From NCBI GenBank assembly GCA_964470555.1, contig CAYYDG010000027.1, positions 1 through 64,000 of the forward strand: 64,000 bases of DNA, given 5' to 3'. The position numbers were made by a program, and so were the translations under genes. Below, in pieces: positions 5,302 to 15,194 of the stretch. This DNA is from RBC074 sp964470555. Lineage in GTDB: Bacteria; Acidobacteriota; Blastocatellia; RBC074. Under the pieces are notes generated by a model. That model was not told the DNA's origin and searched no databases. It was given only the letters and a program-made list of their open reading frames with translations. Numbering within the stretch: the first letter of the stretch is position 1; every line of letters begins with the position of its first letter.

Positions 5302-7758
5302 TTACTCCTGCCGTAACGCCACCATTGGGTCAATTTGTGTAGCCTTTCGCGCCGGAATCCAGCAGGCCAACACGGCGACCGCAATCAACAACAACGCTAC
5401 GCCGGCAAACGTCAGCGGATCAGTCGCGTGAATGCCGAACAGCATCGAAGCTAAAAACCGAGTCAACAATACCCCTGCACCCAATCCAAACGCCGCGCCG
5501 ATCAACGCCAGTGTCAACCCTTGTCGCAAAATCAAACTCTGCACATCGCGCGAACTTGCACCCAACGCGATACGGACGCCGATTTCGTTCGTGCGCTGCG
5601 CGACCGAATAACTCATGACACCGTAAATACCGACGGCAGCCAGCAATACGGCAATCGCCGCAAACACCGTCAACGACACCATCGCAAATCGGCGTCGCGC
5701 CAGAAAACCGCTCATCCGCTGTTCCATCGTCGCCACGTCAAATGCAGGCATGTCCGCATCCACCGCTTGAATCGCTCGAACAATACCCGTAGTCATGGCT
5801 TCGGGATCGGAAGTCGTGCGAACGACCAGATACAGATTCCGCGCCAGCGATTGTTCAACGGGAAAGTAAATTGAAATCGGCGGTTCTTTTTCGGTCTGAA
5901 ACTGCCTGGCGTCACGAATCACGCCGACGATGGTGTGCCAAACGCCGCGTCGTGTCATTTGCAACCGCCTGCCAAGCGGGTCTTCGTTCGGCCAGAAACG
6001 TTCAGCCAGCGCTTCGTTGATGATGACGGTTTCGGGTTCGCCGCGTTTGTCGCGTTCATCGAAGAACCGTCCGCGCACCAGCGGAACTCGCATCGCGCGA
6101 AAATAATCAGGGCTGACCATGCGAATGTTCGACATGATTTTTTCGTTGGGCGAACGCGGCACGTAACCTTCAATCGTGATCGGGTCCCAGGCAAACGACA
6201 CAGTGCTCAGGGGCAGCGAATAACTGACGCCAGCAGCCTCCACTCCCGGCAAGGCGCGAATGCCGTCTGTCACGCGTTGATAAAACGAAATGATGGATTC
6301 GGGATTCGGAGCCTTGATTTGTGGCAAAGCCAATCGCATCGCCACCACGTTGCGCGGATCAAAGCCCGGATGAGAATTGAGGATGCGTTGATAGCTGCGA
6401 ATCAACAACCCGGCACACACCAGCAATACCAACGACAATGCAATTTCAGCAACGACCAACAGTTTTCGCAATCGCTGCGCGGTGCGCCCCGAAGCTCCGC
6501 TGGCGCTGCGTCCGCCGTCTTTCAATGTTTCGTGCAAATCCACGCGCGAAGCTCTGAGCGCCGGAACCAGCCCGAACACGATGCCGGTCGCAAACGTCAC
6601 CAACACTGTGAACATCGCCACGCGCCAATCAATGTCAACTTCATGCAATCTGGGAATGTTCTGCGGCCCAAACGCTCGCAAGGCTCGAATCGCCGCAAAT
6701 GCCAATGCCAGGCCTATGACGCCGCCCACCGACGCAAGCAATACGCTTTCGGTCAGCAATTGCCTAACGATGCGCCAGCGACTGGCTCCGATGGCTGCGC
6801 GAATGGCGATTTCCTTTTGTCGTCCGGCGGCTCTGGCCAGCAACAGATTGGCGACGTTGACGCAGGCAATCAGCAAGACCAGACTGACCAAAATCATCAA
6901 CATCGGCAGCATTGCGCCTACATCGCCAACCACCTGTTCCAGCAAAGGAACCACGCTGATCGTCAACCCGCCGGTCGGTGGATAATTTTGCGGAAAGTCC
7001 TGCCTCATGCGCGCGGCGATCAAATCCATGTCGGCTTGCGCTTGAGCGTGACTGACGCCGTGTTTCAGTTTGCCGAAGATATTGAAATCTTCGTTGCCGC
7101 GATTGCTGCGAGCGGTTTCGTTCATTGGCAACGGCAGCAACACATCGGCTCTGCCAATGGCGTTGACGGCGGGCATCACTTCGTTGGTCAGCGTAAATTC
7201 CGGCGACATCACGCCGACAATCGAAAAACTGTTCCCATTCAAAATCAGCGATTGCCCCAACACAGACTGATCGCCGCCGTATCGCCGCTGCCAAAAACTG
7301 TGGCTCAAAATCACAGAGGCAGGCTTGCCCGGTTCGTCTTCGTCGGCGGTAAACACTCTGCCCAACCCTGCCTTCGCGCCAAACAACGAAAAGAACGACG
7401 AGGACACACGAGCGCCGTCAATGTGTTCGGGCGCTCCCTGTCCAGTCATGTTGAAGCTCGCGCCAATGGTGATGGCGGTGTGTTCAAACACCTGATTCTG
7501 CGTTTTCACATCCAGATATTGCCCAGGCGAAAACCAATCCTGAGCAACGTTCAACCCAGGCGAACGGCTCCACAAAATCACCAGCCGGTCTGCGTCGGGA
7601 TAATCCAACGGGCGCAACAACAGCGCATTCACGACGCTGAACACGGCGCTGGTGGCCGCAATCCCCAACGCCAGCGATCCAATCGCCACCAACGCAAAGC
7701 TTTTCTGATTCCGCAGCGTGCGAATGCCATAAAGCAAATCCTGCCAGAACGTTTTCAT
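5302..7758 (-). CDS. ADOP-family permease, solitary copy (MacB/FtsX-like)
   Basis: 818 aa. Layout: a WQDL-type cytosolic leader, one TM helix (about 20-42), a periplasmic MacB_PCD-type domain (50-240), an FtsX domain with three TM helices (about 285-405), another TM (around 435), a second periplasmic domain and a second FtsX domain to the end. This internal duplication without an ATPase partner defines ADOP proteins, whose substrate is unknown. The leader is divergent (WQDLLYGIRTLRNQKSF), and the tail reads RKATQIDPMVALRQE. ATG 7758 is favoured over the TTG one codon upstream. Unlike the multi-gene units it has no sigma-54-like motif upstream. Confidence 0.88.
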   Translation of the reverse strand: MKTFWQDLLYGIRTLRNQKSFALVAIGSLALGIAATSAVFSVVNALLLRPLDYPDADRLVILWSRSPGLNVAQDWFSPGQYLDVKTQNQVFEHTAITIGASFNMTGQGAPEHIDGARVSSSFFSLFGAKAGLGRVFTADEDEPGKPASVILSHSFWQRRYGGDQSVLGQSLILNGNSFSIVGVMSPEFTLTNEVMPAVNAIGRADVLLPLPMNETARSNRGNEDFNIFGKLKHGVSHAQAQADMDLIAARMRQDFPQNYPPTGGLTISVVPLLEQVVGDVGAMLPMLMILVSLVLLIACVNVANLLLARAAGRQKEIAIRAAIGASRWRIVRQLLTESVLLASVGGVIGLALAFAAIRALRAFGPQNIPRLHEVDIDWRVAMFTVLVTFATGIVFGLVPALRASRVDLHETLKDGGRSASGASGRTAQRLRKLLVVAEIALSLVLLVCAGLLIRSYQRILNSHPGFDPRNVVAMRLALPQIKAPNPESIISFYQRVTDGIRALPGVEAAGVSYSLPLSTVSFAWDPITIEGYVPRSPNEKIMSNIRMVSPDYFRAMRVPLVRGRFFDERDKRGEPETVIINEALAERFWPNEDPLGRRLQMTRRGVWHTIVGVIRDARQFQTEKEPPISIYFPVEQSLARNLYLVVRTTSDPEAMTTGIVRAIQAVDADMPAFDVATMEQRMSGFLARRRFAMVSLTVFAAIAVLLAAVGIYGVMSYSVAQRTNEIGVRIALGASSRDVQSLILRQGLTLALIGAAFGLGAGVLLTRFLASMLFGIHATDPLTFAGVALLLIAVAVLACWIPARKATQIDPMVALRQE

Positions 7759-8005
7759 CAATTACCTTTCTGTTTCTCGTTTGTGGTCTATTGCGAAAGA
7801 GGTTGGGAAGTGTAAGTTTCAACAAGCTATCAGGCTAGGGCTGAGCACAACGGCAGAATCTTTTTACAGAATTTACAAACTTCGGTGAGTTGAAAAATTG
7901 CAGATTGGAAAACTCCTGTCGAAGTTTTACCGTACTCATCATCGGCTGTGTAACGTGCATAGTCGTTCCATTTCAATTCAACCCCATCTTTTGTGAAGGA
8001 GATTT

Positions 8006-8638
8006 ATGAAACGCATTTCCTTGTTCACACTGACTGTCTGCGCTTTGCTGGCGCTCTTCGGCAGTTTGACTCTGGCGCAAACAGCGGCAACGCTGACCAG
8101 CGACGAACGCAAAGAGGCCATCAAGCATCTGGAAGAAACGCGAAAGAATTTTCTGGATTCGGTGAAAGACTTGAGCGAAGTGCAATGGAAATTCAAAGCC
8201 GCGCCGGATCGCTGGTCAGTGGCCGAAGTCGCAGAGCACATCGCCGTCAGCGAAGAAACCTTGATGGGCCTGGTCGCTGAACGAATCATGAAATCGCCCG
8301 CAACGCCGGAAAAGAAAGAAGCAGCCAAAGGCAAGGACGCTCGACTTCGCAATCAAGTCGTGGATCGTTCCACCAGAGTGCAGGCTCCTGAAATGCTGAA
8401 ACCGACCAATCGCTGGGCGACGCAGGCGGAACTGGTCAAATCGTTCAATGCCAGTCGAGACAAAACCATCAACTACATTCAAACGACGCAGGAAGATTTG
8501 CGAAGCCATTTCGGGCCGCATCCCATACTGGGAGACCTTGATGCGTATCAATGGATCACACTGATTTCCGCTCACTGCGCACGTCACACGGACCAAATCA
8601 AAGAGGTCAAAGCTGATCCAAACTTTCCCAAAAAATAA
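8006..8638 (+). CDS. DinB-like protein with signal peptide
   Basis: 210 aa. Residues 1-25 form a signal peptide (LLALFGSLTLAQ). The rest is a DinB-type four-helix bundle: RWSVAEVAEHIAVSE supplies the first His and ISAHCARHTDQI the other two, matching the three-His metal site of the superfamily. DinB proteins include thiol transferases and many of unknown role; export is common in this lineage. GAAGGAG 7-8 nt upstream supports the ATG. It is inserted on the opposite strand between two permease units and shares a terminator with the permease that ends at 8680. Confidence 0.82.
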   Translation: MKRISLFTLTVCALLALFGSLTLAQTAATLTSDERKEAIKHLEETRKNFLDSVKDLSEVQWKFKAAPDRWSVAEVAEHIAVSEETLMGLVAERIMKSPATPEKKEAAKGKDARLRNQVVDRSTRVQAPEMLKPTNRWATQAELVKSFNASRDKTINYIQTTQEDLRSHFGPHPILGDLDAYQWITLISAHCARHTDQIKEVKADPNFPKK

Positions 8639-8643
8639 ATTCA

Positions 8644-8680
8644 AAAATTGGCGGAGCCTCCAGAAAGCTCCGCCAATTTT
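8644..8680. terminator. Strong bidirectional terminator
   Basis: A perfect 14-bp stem AAAATTGGCGGAGC/GCTCCGCCAATTTT with a 9-nt loop and T-rich flanks in both directions. It lies 6 nt after the DinB stop codon and abuts the stop of the convergent permease. Confidence 0.85.
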
Positions 8681-11139
8681 CATTCCGCCCGCAACGCAAT
8701 CATCGGGTCAACTTTGGCCGCTCGCCGCGCCGGAATCCAACAAGCCATCAGCGCAACGCCAAGCAAAATCAGTGAAATTGCACCAAAAGTCATTGGGTCA
8801 GTAGGGCTGACACCAAACAGCAATTTCGTCATCAATCGCGTCAACCCAAACGCTGCCAGCACCCCAATACCAATGCCTGCCAGCGCCAGTTTCATGCCTT
8901 GGCCGACCATCAAGCGGATGACCTCGACCTTTCCGGCTCCCAATGCCATGCGCAAACCGACTTCGTGCGTGCGTTGCATAACCGAATAACTCATCACGCC
9001 ATACAGCCCAATCGCCGCCAGAACGAGCGCCAGCGCAGCGAACAATCCGATCAACTGCAAATTGAATCGCTGCTGCCATAAGGTATCGGCAACGACTTGC
9101 TCCAGACTGACGATATTGGAAACCGGCAAATTACGATCCAGCGACCAGACAGTTTGTTGAATGGCATTGCCCAGCGATTCGGGTGCAATGCTGGTGCGAA
9201 CCACCAACGTCATGGAGGTGAAAGGCCCAGCCGTGCCGGATGAAAAAATTTCGTCTTGTTGAAACGGCAGATAAATTTCGTTGCCAGGAGCTTCTACCCA
9301 ACTGCGTTGTTTCAAGTCCTTGACCACACCGACAATGGTCAGCCATTGCACCGGCTGAGATGGATTCCGAGGATCATCCAACGTCAATTGTTTGCCAAGC
9401 GCGGTTTCCGATGGCCAATACTTTTTCGCCAGCGTTTCATTGATGATCACAACGCGCGGCGCATCGAGCGTATCGCGTTCCGTAAAATCACGCCCTTCGC
9501 GTAACGCAACTCCCATCGTTTGAAAATATCCCGGACGGCTCACCCGAAACAACGCGTTTTCCTCTTGACCGGCGGGCGGCAACGGATGGTTGGCAATCGT
9601 AACGTTCGTTCCCCACGTGTCGCCTGACAATGGCAAATGGTTCACCGCACTGGCGGATTCGATTCCGGGAACGCTTTGCAGTTTTTCGGTCAACTGGCGA
9701 TACAACGTTTCGCGCGCAGAACCGACGTATTGAGAAGCTCCAGCCAGCGAAATAGTCGCCGTCAACACATTGCGCGGTTCGAATCCGGGATCAACGGATT
9801 GCAATTTGACGAAGCTGTTCATCAACAGCCCAGCGCCAATCAACAACACCAGCGATAGTCCTAGTTCGACAACTACCAGCAATTCGCGCCAACGGCTTCG
9901 ACTGGTCGAATTGCCGCGTCCGCCGTCTTTCAGCACCCGATTCAAATCCGGTTTCGATGCAATCAGCGCCGGAATCAGTCCGAACAACAACGTGGTCACC
10001 AGCGTCACAGCAAAGGTAAACAGCAATGCGACGCCATCCACTTTGATTTCATTTACGCGCGGAACCTTGGCGCTGAAACTGGTGCTGTTTCCCGCCAGCA
10101 AATGCGTCAGCCATTCCACGCCCCACACTGCCAGCAAAGTTCCGATGATCGCTCCTCCCAGCGCCAACATCAGGTTTTCCGTCAGCATTTGCCGAATGAT
10201 GCGCCAACGACTTGCGCCCAATGCTCCGCGTACGGCGATTTCCTTTTGTCGTGCCGCCGCCCGCGCCAACAGCAAACAAGCGACGTTGGCACAAGCAATC
10301 AGCAACACCAGCGCAACCGTCACCAACAACAGCATCAATGCTGGACGCACATCACCGACGACTTTTTCATTCAACGGATCAACGCGAATATTCAACCCGG
10401 TATTGGCTTCTGGATAAGCTGCGGCCAATTGTTTGCTGATGGCTTCCATTTCGGTTTGCGCCTGTATAAGCGTCGCGCCGGGTTTGAGCCTGGCAAACAC
10501 GCGCAACGATTGGCCACCGCGACTGGTTGCGCGAGATTGTAAATTCAACGCCGTCCACATTTCCGCGCGCGTTGACCAGAAAGGCGGAAACTGAAACTGC
10601 GGCGGCATGACGCCAACAACGGTGTAACTGTCGCCGCTCAAGCGCACCTGTTTACCCAAAATAGAAGCATCGCCGCCAAACACACGCTGCCAAAGTTTAT
10701 GACTCAGCACCAGGACGCGATCTTTGCCCGGCTGGAAATCTTCAGGTTGCAAGGTGCGCCCTAACTGCGCGGGAACACCGAGCATTTCAAACAGACCTTC
10801 GCCCATGCGCAGCCCGCTGAGCTGTTCCGGGCGCACGTTGCCCGTCAATGCCCCGCCCCACGCTTCCGCCGCGGAAACTTGTTCAAAGCTTTTGGCGTTG
10901 GCCTTAAAGTCCAAAAAATTGGCGGGGGCAACCGGCGAGCGACTTTCCTGCAACAAGGTCACGATCCGTTCAGGTTCCTGGTAAGCCAGCGGGCGCAACA
11001 AGACACCATTGACGACGCTGAAAATCGCCGTGTTCGCGCCGATTCCCAAAGCCAGCGTGATAACCGCCACCAGCGTGAAGCCGGGCTTTTTCAGCATCAT
11101 TCGCACGCCAAATCGAATGTCCTGCCAAAGAGTTTGCAT
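8680..11139 (-). CDS. ADOP-family permease, second gene of a two-gene unit
   Basis: 819 aa with the duplicated periplasmic and FtsX layout. The leader is MQTLWQDIRFGVRMMLKKPG and the tail RRAAKVDPMIALRAE. An in-frame ATG at 11148 is rejected: GGAGG touches it directly but sits 9 nt before 11139. The first FtsX domain carries the normal LLARAAARQKEIAVRGALGA loop. The second periplasmic domain has an unusually polar stretch around LKQRSWVEAPGNEIYLPFQQ. It starts 26 nt after the stop of the permease ending at 11166, so the two are surely co-transcribed. Confidence 0.9.
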   Translation of the reverse strand: MQTLWQDIRFGVRMMLKKPGFTLVAVITLALGIGANTAIFSVVNGVLLRPLAYQEPERIVTLLQESRSPVAPANFLDFKANAKSFEQVSAAEAWGGALTGNVRPEQLSGLRMGEGLFEMLGVPAQLGRTLQPEDFQPGKDRVLVLSHKLWQRVFGGDASILGKQVRLSGDSYTVVGVMPPQFQFPPFWSTRAEMWTALNLQSRATSRGGQSLRVFARLKPGATLIQAQTEMEAISKQLAAAYPEANTGLNIRVDPLNEKVVGDVRPALMLLLVTVALVLLIACANVACLLLARAAARQKEIAVRGALGASRWRIIRQMLTENLMLALGGAIIGTLLAVWGVEWLTHLLAGNSTSFSAKVPRVNEIKVDGVALLFTFAVTLVTTLLFGLIPALIASKPDLNRVLKDGGRGNSTSRSRWRELLVVVELGLSLVLLIGAGLLMNSFVKLQSVDPGFEPRNVLTATISLAGASQYVGSARETLYRQLTEKLQSVPGIESASAVNHLPLSGDTWGTNVTIANHPLPPAGQEENALFRVSRPGYFQTMGVALREGRDFTERDTLDAPRVVIINETLAKKYWPSETALGKQLTLDDPRNPSQPVQWLTIVGVVKDLKQRSWVEAPGNEIYLPFQQDEIFSSGTAGPFTSMTLVVRTSIAPESLGNAIQQTVWSLDRNLPVSNIVSLEQVVADTLWQQRFNLQLIGLFAALALVLAAIGLYGVMSYSVMQRTHEVGLRMALGAGKVEVIRLMVGQGMKLALAGIGIGVLAAFGLTRLMTKLLFGVSPTDPMTFGAISLILLGVALMACWIPARRAAKVDPMIALRAE

Positions 11140-11165
11140 AAGCCTCATCCTCCAATTTTTCAGTG

Positions 11166-13586
11166 CTATTCGCAGCGAAGCGCAATCATTGGATCAACTG
11201 TCGTCGCGCGCCGCGCCGGAATCCAGCAAGCCATCAAGGCTACGCCGATCAGCAACAGCGAAATTGCCGCAAAAGTCACCGGATCGGTCGCGCCAACGCC
11301 AAACAAAAAGCTCTTGAGCAATCGCGTCAACCCGAATGAAGCCAGCAAGCCCAAACCGACTCCCATCGCCGCCAGCGTCAAACCGTGCTTCAGAATCAGC
11401 GTCAGCACATTGCCGGTTCGGGCGCCCAGCGCCATCCGCAACCCTATTTCGTTCGTTCGCTGTTCGACGGCATACGACATGACGCCGTAAATTCCCACTG
11501 CCGCCAGCAACAATCCCAATCCGGCAAACAATCCAATCAAAATCATGTTGAAACGTTGTTGCGACACCGAGCGCGCAGCGTATTGCTCCATCGAACGAAT
11601 TTCAGCAGCGGCGACGGTAGCATCAACAGCGGCCAGTTCGCGTTTGACCGCCGCCACAAATCCAAGCGCATCGCCCGTCGTGCGAATAGTGAAATGGGCA
11701 GGCGTGAACGTGCGAATGACGCGCATCAACCGATCCGGCACTTGCGGAATGGGAATGAAAACCATTGGCGGTTCAGGGCTGTCCAGACTGAATTGTTTGA
11801 TGTCGCCAACGACGCCGACGACCTGTCGCAAGGGATCGTTCGTGCCGCGTCCGACGGTAAGCTGACGTGAAAAGACGGATTGCCCGTCGAAAAATCGCCG
11901 CACGAATGCTTCGTTGACGATGGCTGCGGGAACGCCTGCGGCGTTGTCAGCGTCAGTAAACGCACGGCCTTGTCGCACGGGAATTTTCATCACGCGGAAA
12001 TAATCCGGCGAAATCACGCGCATTTGCACGCTTTGAATCTGGTCTGGAGTTTCAGGAAAGACGACCGGCATGTTGAATTGCCAATCCAGCGGTAATTTGT
12101 TGATGACCGCCGCCGATTCGACGCCGGGCAACCGGCGAATTCGTTCAAGCGCGGTTTGATAATAATTCGCAGAGGCTTCGGTTGTGCTGTATCGCTGGCC
12201 GTCCAGCACGACCTGACAGGTCAGCACATTGCGCGGCTCAAAGCCCGGTTCGACGCCTGACAAATTGACGAAGGTTCGCGCCAGTAAACCGGCTCCGATT
12301 AACAAGACCAACGCCAAGGCAATTTCCGTAACCACCAACGCGCTGCGCAAACGACCTCGCGGGTTGCCGCTACGACCTGCGCTGTCTTTCAAGGCAGTGT
12401 TGACATCCACTTTGTAAGCCTGCCAGGCCGGAGCCAGTCCGAACAACACACCCGTCATTGTCGCCACACCCAACGCAAACGCCAGCACGCGCCAATCCAT
12501 GTTGATTTCAGCCACGCTGGGCAACATGCCTTCGGGCAAGGTTGCCACCAGCAAATCCGTTCCCCACATCGCCAGCATCAAGCCTGTCGCGCCGCCGATA
12601 AGCGCCAACAACACGCCTTCGGTCAGCAACTGGCGCACAAGGCGTTTGCCGCCTGCGCCCAACGCCATTCGCACAGCCATTTCCTTTCGACGGCCAGCGG
12701 CGTGTGTCAATTGCAGATTGGCGACGTTGGCACAGGCAATGAGCATCAAAAAGCCCACAGCGGCAAACAGCAACCACAATTGCCGTCCGATGTCATCGGT
12801 AAAGGTTTGCTGATACGGCAATGCGCCGACGCTTTCGCCGTTCTGCATCTGGTTGGGAAAAGCGGCTCGATACCTTTCGGCAAGGGATTTCAGGTCAGCT
12901 TCGGCTTGCGCAAAACTGACGCCGGGTTTGAGTCGGCCAATGACCTGAGCGTTGGGATCGAAGTAAGCAGTAGGCCGCGCTTGCATTGGCAAAAACAATT
13001 CCACATCCGATTCAAAGCGAAATCCTGGCGACATGACTCCCACCACTGTGTACGGATTTTCGTTAAAGGTGATCGTTTTGCCGATCAACGATTCGTCACC
13101 GCCAAATCGCCGTTGCCACAAACCGTGCGTGAGAATAATGACGCGCTCGCCGCCCGGCTTGTCTTCCTCCTGGGTAAAGGCGCGACCACGAGCCGGCAAG
13201 ATTCCCAGCGTGCGGAAAAATCCTTCGGACACGCGCAACCCGGAAACGTATTCCGCTTCGCCGCCGCCAGACAAATTGCCGCGAGCGCCGCCGTAACCTG
13301 AAATGCAGGCCAGCGATTCAAACGACTGGTTGTGTTCCTGCCAGAACAAAAACTTCGGTTCGCCTGATCCCTGCACGCCGCCTTGCGGATATTGCTGGCC
13401 GATATACAGCAATCGTTCCGCGTCCGGATATGGCAGCGGGCGAAGCAACACTGAATTGACTATGGTAAAAATCGCCGTCGTTGCGCCGATTCCCAGAGCC
13501 AGTGTGATAATCGCCACCAGCGTGAAGCCGGATTTTTTCAGCATCATTCGCGCGCCGAAGCGCAGGTCTTGCCAGAGTGTTTGCAT
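11166..13586 (-). CDS. ADOP-family permease, head of a two-gene unit
   Basis: 806 aa. Leader MQTLWQDLRFGARMMLKKSG, then TM1 and the LALGIGATTAIFTIVNSVLL motif, a periplasmic domain rich in GGARGNLSGGGEAEY, FtsX domain 1 (ALGAGGKRLVRQLLTEG), the linking TM, and FtsX domain 2 ending RRATTVDPMIALRCE. It is the first gene after a sigma-54-like promoter at 13635-13650 and an upstream dyad at 13720-13745. The downstream permease follows at 26 nt. Confidence 0.9.
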   Translation of the reverse strand: MQTLWQDLRFGARMMLKKSGFTLVAIITLALGIGATTAIFTIVNSVLLRPLPYPDAERLLYIGQQYPQGGVQGSGEPKFLFWQEHNQSFESLACISGYGGARGNLSGGGEAEYVSGLRVSEGFFRTLGILPARGRAFTQEEDKPGGERVIILTHGLWQRRFGGDESLIGKTITFNENPYTVVGVMSPGFRFESDVELFLPMQARPTAYFDPNAQVIGRLKPGVSFAQAEADLKSLAERYRAAFPNQMQNGESVGALPYQQTFTDDIGRQLWLLFAAVGFLMLIACANVANLQLTHAAGRRKEMAVRMALGAGGKRLVRQLLTEGVLLALIGGATGLMLAMWGTDLLVATLPEGMLPSVAEINMDWRVLAFALGVATMTGVLFGLAPAWQAYKVDVNTALKDSAGRSGNPRGRLRSALVVTEIALALVLLIGAGLLARTFVNLSGVEPGFEPRNVLTCQVVLDGQRYSTTEASANYYQTALERIRRLPGVESAAVINKLPLDWQFNMPVVFPETPDQIQSVQMRVISPDYFRVMKIPVRQGRAFTDADNAAGVPAAIVNEAFVRRFFDGQSVFSRQLTVGRGTNDPLRQVVGVVGDIKQFSLDSPEPPMVFIPIPQVPDRLMRVIRTFTPAHFTIRTTGDALGFVAAVKRELAAVDATVAAAEIRSMEQYAARSVSQQRFNMILIGLFAGLGLLLAAVGIYGVMSYAVEQRTNEIGLRMALGARTGNVLTLILKHGLTLAAMGVGLGLLASFGLTRLLKSFLFGVGATDPVTFAAISLLLIGVALMACWIPARRATTVDPMIALRCE

Positions 13587-13634
13587 AGCGGTTCACCTCA
13601 CAGTGATGTCACAGTATCCCTTTGTCACCTGCTA

Positions 13635-13650
13635 ACCAAACCTCGTGCCA
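13635..13650 (-). promoter_or_regulatory. Sigma-54-like -24/-12 promoter for permease unit 8680-13586
   Basis: Minus strand reads CTGGCACGAGGTTTGG. The -24 element TGGCACG is perfect and the conserved -12 G is at the right spacing, but the next base is G rather than C. It lies 49 nt upstream of the permease start at 13586. The same arrangement recurs at two other permease units. Confidence 0.55.
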
Positions 13651-13894
13651 GGCTGATCCGAGCGATAAATCGTTGAGATTGTTTGAAGTGGAAAATGCGT
13701 TGAAGAAATCAGGTGTCTGTTTTTGGGATTTCTTCATCCCAAAAATGGAATGCAATAGTTGCGCTTTGACAGGGTTTGGCGGTTGGCGCGATGATGCGAA
13801 CTACAGCGCGATGAGGCCACCTGCGCTCTTATGTGGCAAGGTTCATACTGAGACAAACGGCGCAGTGGCGCCAACCAAAAAATAGGAGAACATC
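13651..13894. other. Divergent intergenic region
   Basis: Together with 13587-13650 this forms a 308-bp gap. It holds the dyad and promoter for the minus-strand permease unit and AGGAGA before the TTG start of the plus-strand gene. An 87-codon open frame (13622-13885) is present, but it has no recognisable domain and overlaps the regulatory sites, so it is probably not a gene. Confidence 0.5.
13720..13745. promoter_or_regulatory. Upstream dyad, possible activator site (GGGA-N8-TCCC)
   Basis: Perfect 10-bp arms TTTTTGGGAT and ATCCCAAAAA with a 6-nt centre. The dyad centre is about 83 bp upstream of the -24 element, typical of enhancer-binding-protein sites. It lies between divergent genes, so it cannot be the terminator of an upstream gene. 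Confidence 0.5.
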
Positions 13895-15133
13895 TTGCTC
13901 ATAAAATCACCTGAATTGAAGCCGAGTGCCCAACAGGCGCTGCGCTCTCAGACCATCTCCGAATTAACGCCCGGTAGTTTGCTGCATGACTTTGCCGCTC
14001 TTCTGGATTTCGTCGCCACACGCGAATTAACAGCGACTGGCAAACAACAACTGTTGCCATTGGCCGCTCTGGAGGAATTGAACTCCCAGATGGCGCAGCC
14101 ACTGAATCTGGGTTTGAAACGAGCCGTGCAGAAATCCTATCCGCACATCAATGGCCTGTTCCTGCTGGCGCGCGCGACAGGTTTGTTGCGCGTTGTCCGC
14201 CACGACGAGACGTTGCTGTGGCGTCTGGATGAGACGGCATTGTCGGTCTGGCAATCGCTCAATCACACGGAGCAATACTTCACGCTGCTCGAAGCTTATC
14301 TGTACCACGCCTCGGTAGAGATGATCGGCGAGCGCGGCCGCTGGCTGAACACGCTGGGTTTACTGGGCGATTGTCTGATGGTTTGGCAAAGGATTGGCGA
14401 GCAAGGTATCCGCGTTCCGCCGGGCAAAAAGCAGGATGGTTATATCAACAGCGCATGGCTCTATCATTTCGCGCTGTTAGAACTTTTCGGCCTGACCCAC
14501 GTCAAACCCGGCGAAGCTCAAGCGAGCACAGGCTGGAGCATCGCCGAAATACAGCAAACACCATTTGGTCAGGCCTTGATGACTCTGGTCTTGATCTGCG
14601 CGGCTGAGAGTCTAAACCGGTTGATGGAGATTGATTTGGAAGAGGAGGAAACGCCGCCGCACAGCTTCACCAAACTCCAGGCGCAATTCCAGGCTTATTT
14701 TCCCGATTGGCAGCGCGGCTTCGCGCTGGCGAAGCAAGAGACGTTTCAGGAAGGCGTTTTTCAATTCAAAGTCAGCCTGGGCAAAATCTGGCGGCGCATC
14801 ATCACCCCCGCCACTACGACGCTGGATGAATTGAGCGACGCCATTCTAGAGTCGGTGAATTTTGACAATGACCACCTTCATTGCTTCGAGTACAAGGACC
14901 GCTTCGGCGTGACGGTGCGCGTCAATTACGACGCGATGGAAGAGCCGCCTTACAGCAGCGAAGTCCGGGTGGGCGAGTTACCGCTGGCGCCGGGCAGTAC
15001 GCTGAAATACACCTTCGATTTCGGCGACAACTGGGAATTCCAACTGGTATTGGAATCCATCGCGCCGCCGGACAAAAAGCTGAAACATGCCCGCATCGTC
15101 GAATCGCGCGGCAAAGCGCCTCAACAATACTAG
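13895..15133 (+). CDS. Plasmid pRiA4b ORF-3-like domain protein
   Basis: 412 aa. The C-terminal part (about residues 305-405: LDELSDAILESVNFDNDHLH, then YTFDFGDNWEFQLVLESI) matches the pRiA4b ORF-3 family, a fold of unknown function often on mobile DNA. The first 300 residues are helical and unassigned. The start is TTG at 13895, supported by AGGAGA 6-7 nt upstream; an in-frame stop closes the frame just before it. The protein ends at GKAPQQY, shorter than family members that continue past this motif, so the C-terminus may be truncated. It is flanked by permease units and converges on one. Confidence 0.75.
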   Translation: MLIKSPELKPSAQQALRSQTISELTPGSLLHDFAALLDFVATRELTATGKQQLLPLAALEELNSQMAQPLNLGLKRAVQKSYPHINGLFLLARATGLLRVVRHDETLLWRLDETALSVWQSLNHTEQYFTLLEAYLYHASVEMIGERGRWLNTLGLLGDCLMVWQRIGEQGIRVPPGKKQDGYINSAWLYHFALLELFGLTHVKPGEAQASTGWSIAEIQQTPFGQALMTLVLICAAESLNRLMEIDLEEEETPPHSFTKLQAQFQAYFPDWQRGFALAKQETFQEGVFQFKVSLGKIWRRIITPATTTLDELSDAILESVNFDNDHLHCFEYKDRFGVTVRVNYDAMEEPPYSSEVRVGELPLAPGSTLKYTFDFGDNWEFQLVLESIAPPDKKLKHARIVESRGKAPQQY

Positions 15134-15194
15134 AACCGGGGTTGAGCCGCTAAAACGAAGCGCAATCACAGTCGCTACGTCTCTCTTTCGCGCT

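Noticed and set aside
5935..7815. A 626-codon open frame on the plus strand opposite the solitary permease
   Set aside because: It is rich in His, Gln and Arg with no domain, and lies wholly opposite a strongly conserved permease; similar antisense frames occur opposite every permease here, due to base composition.
13622..13885. An 87-codon frame upstream of the pRiA4b-like gene
   Set aside because: It has no ribosome-binding site or domain, and overlaps the promoter and dyad of the opposite unit.
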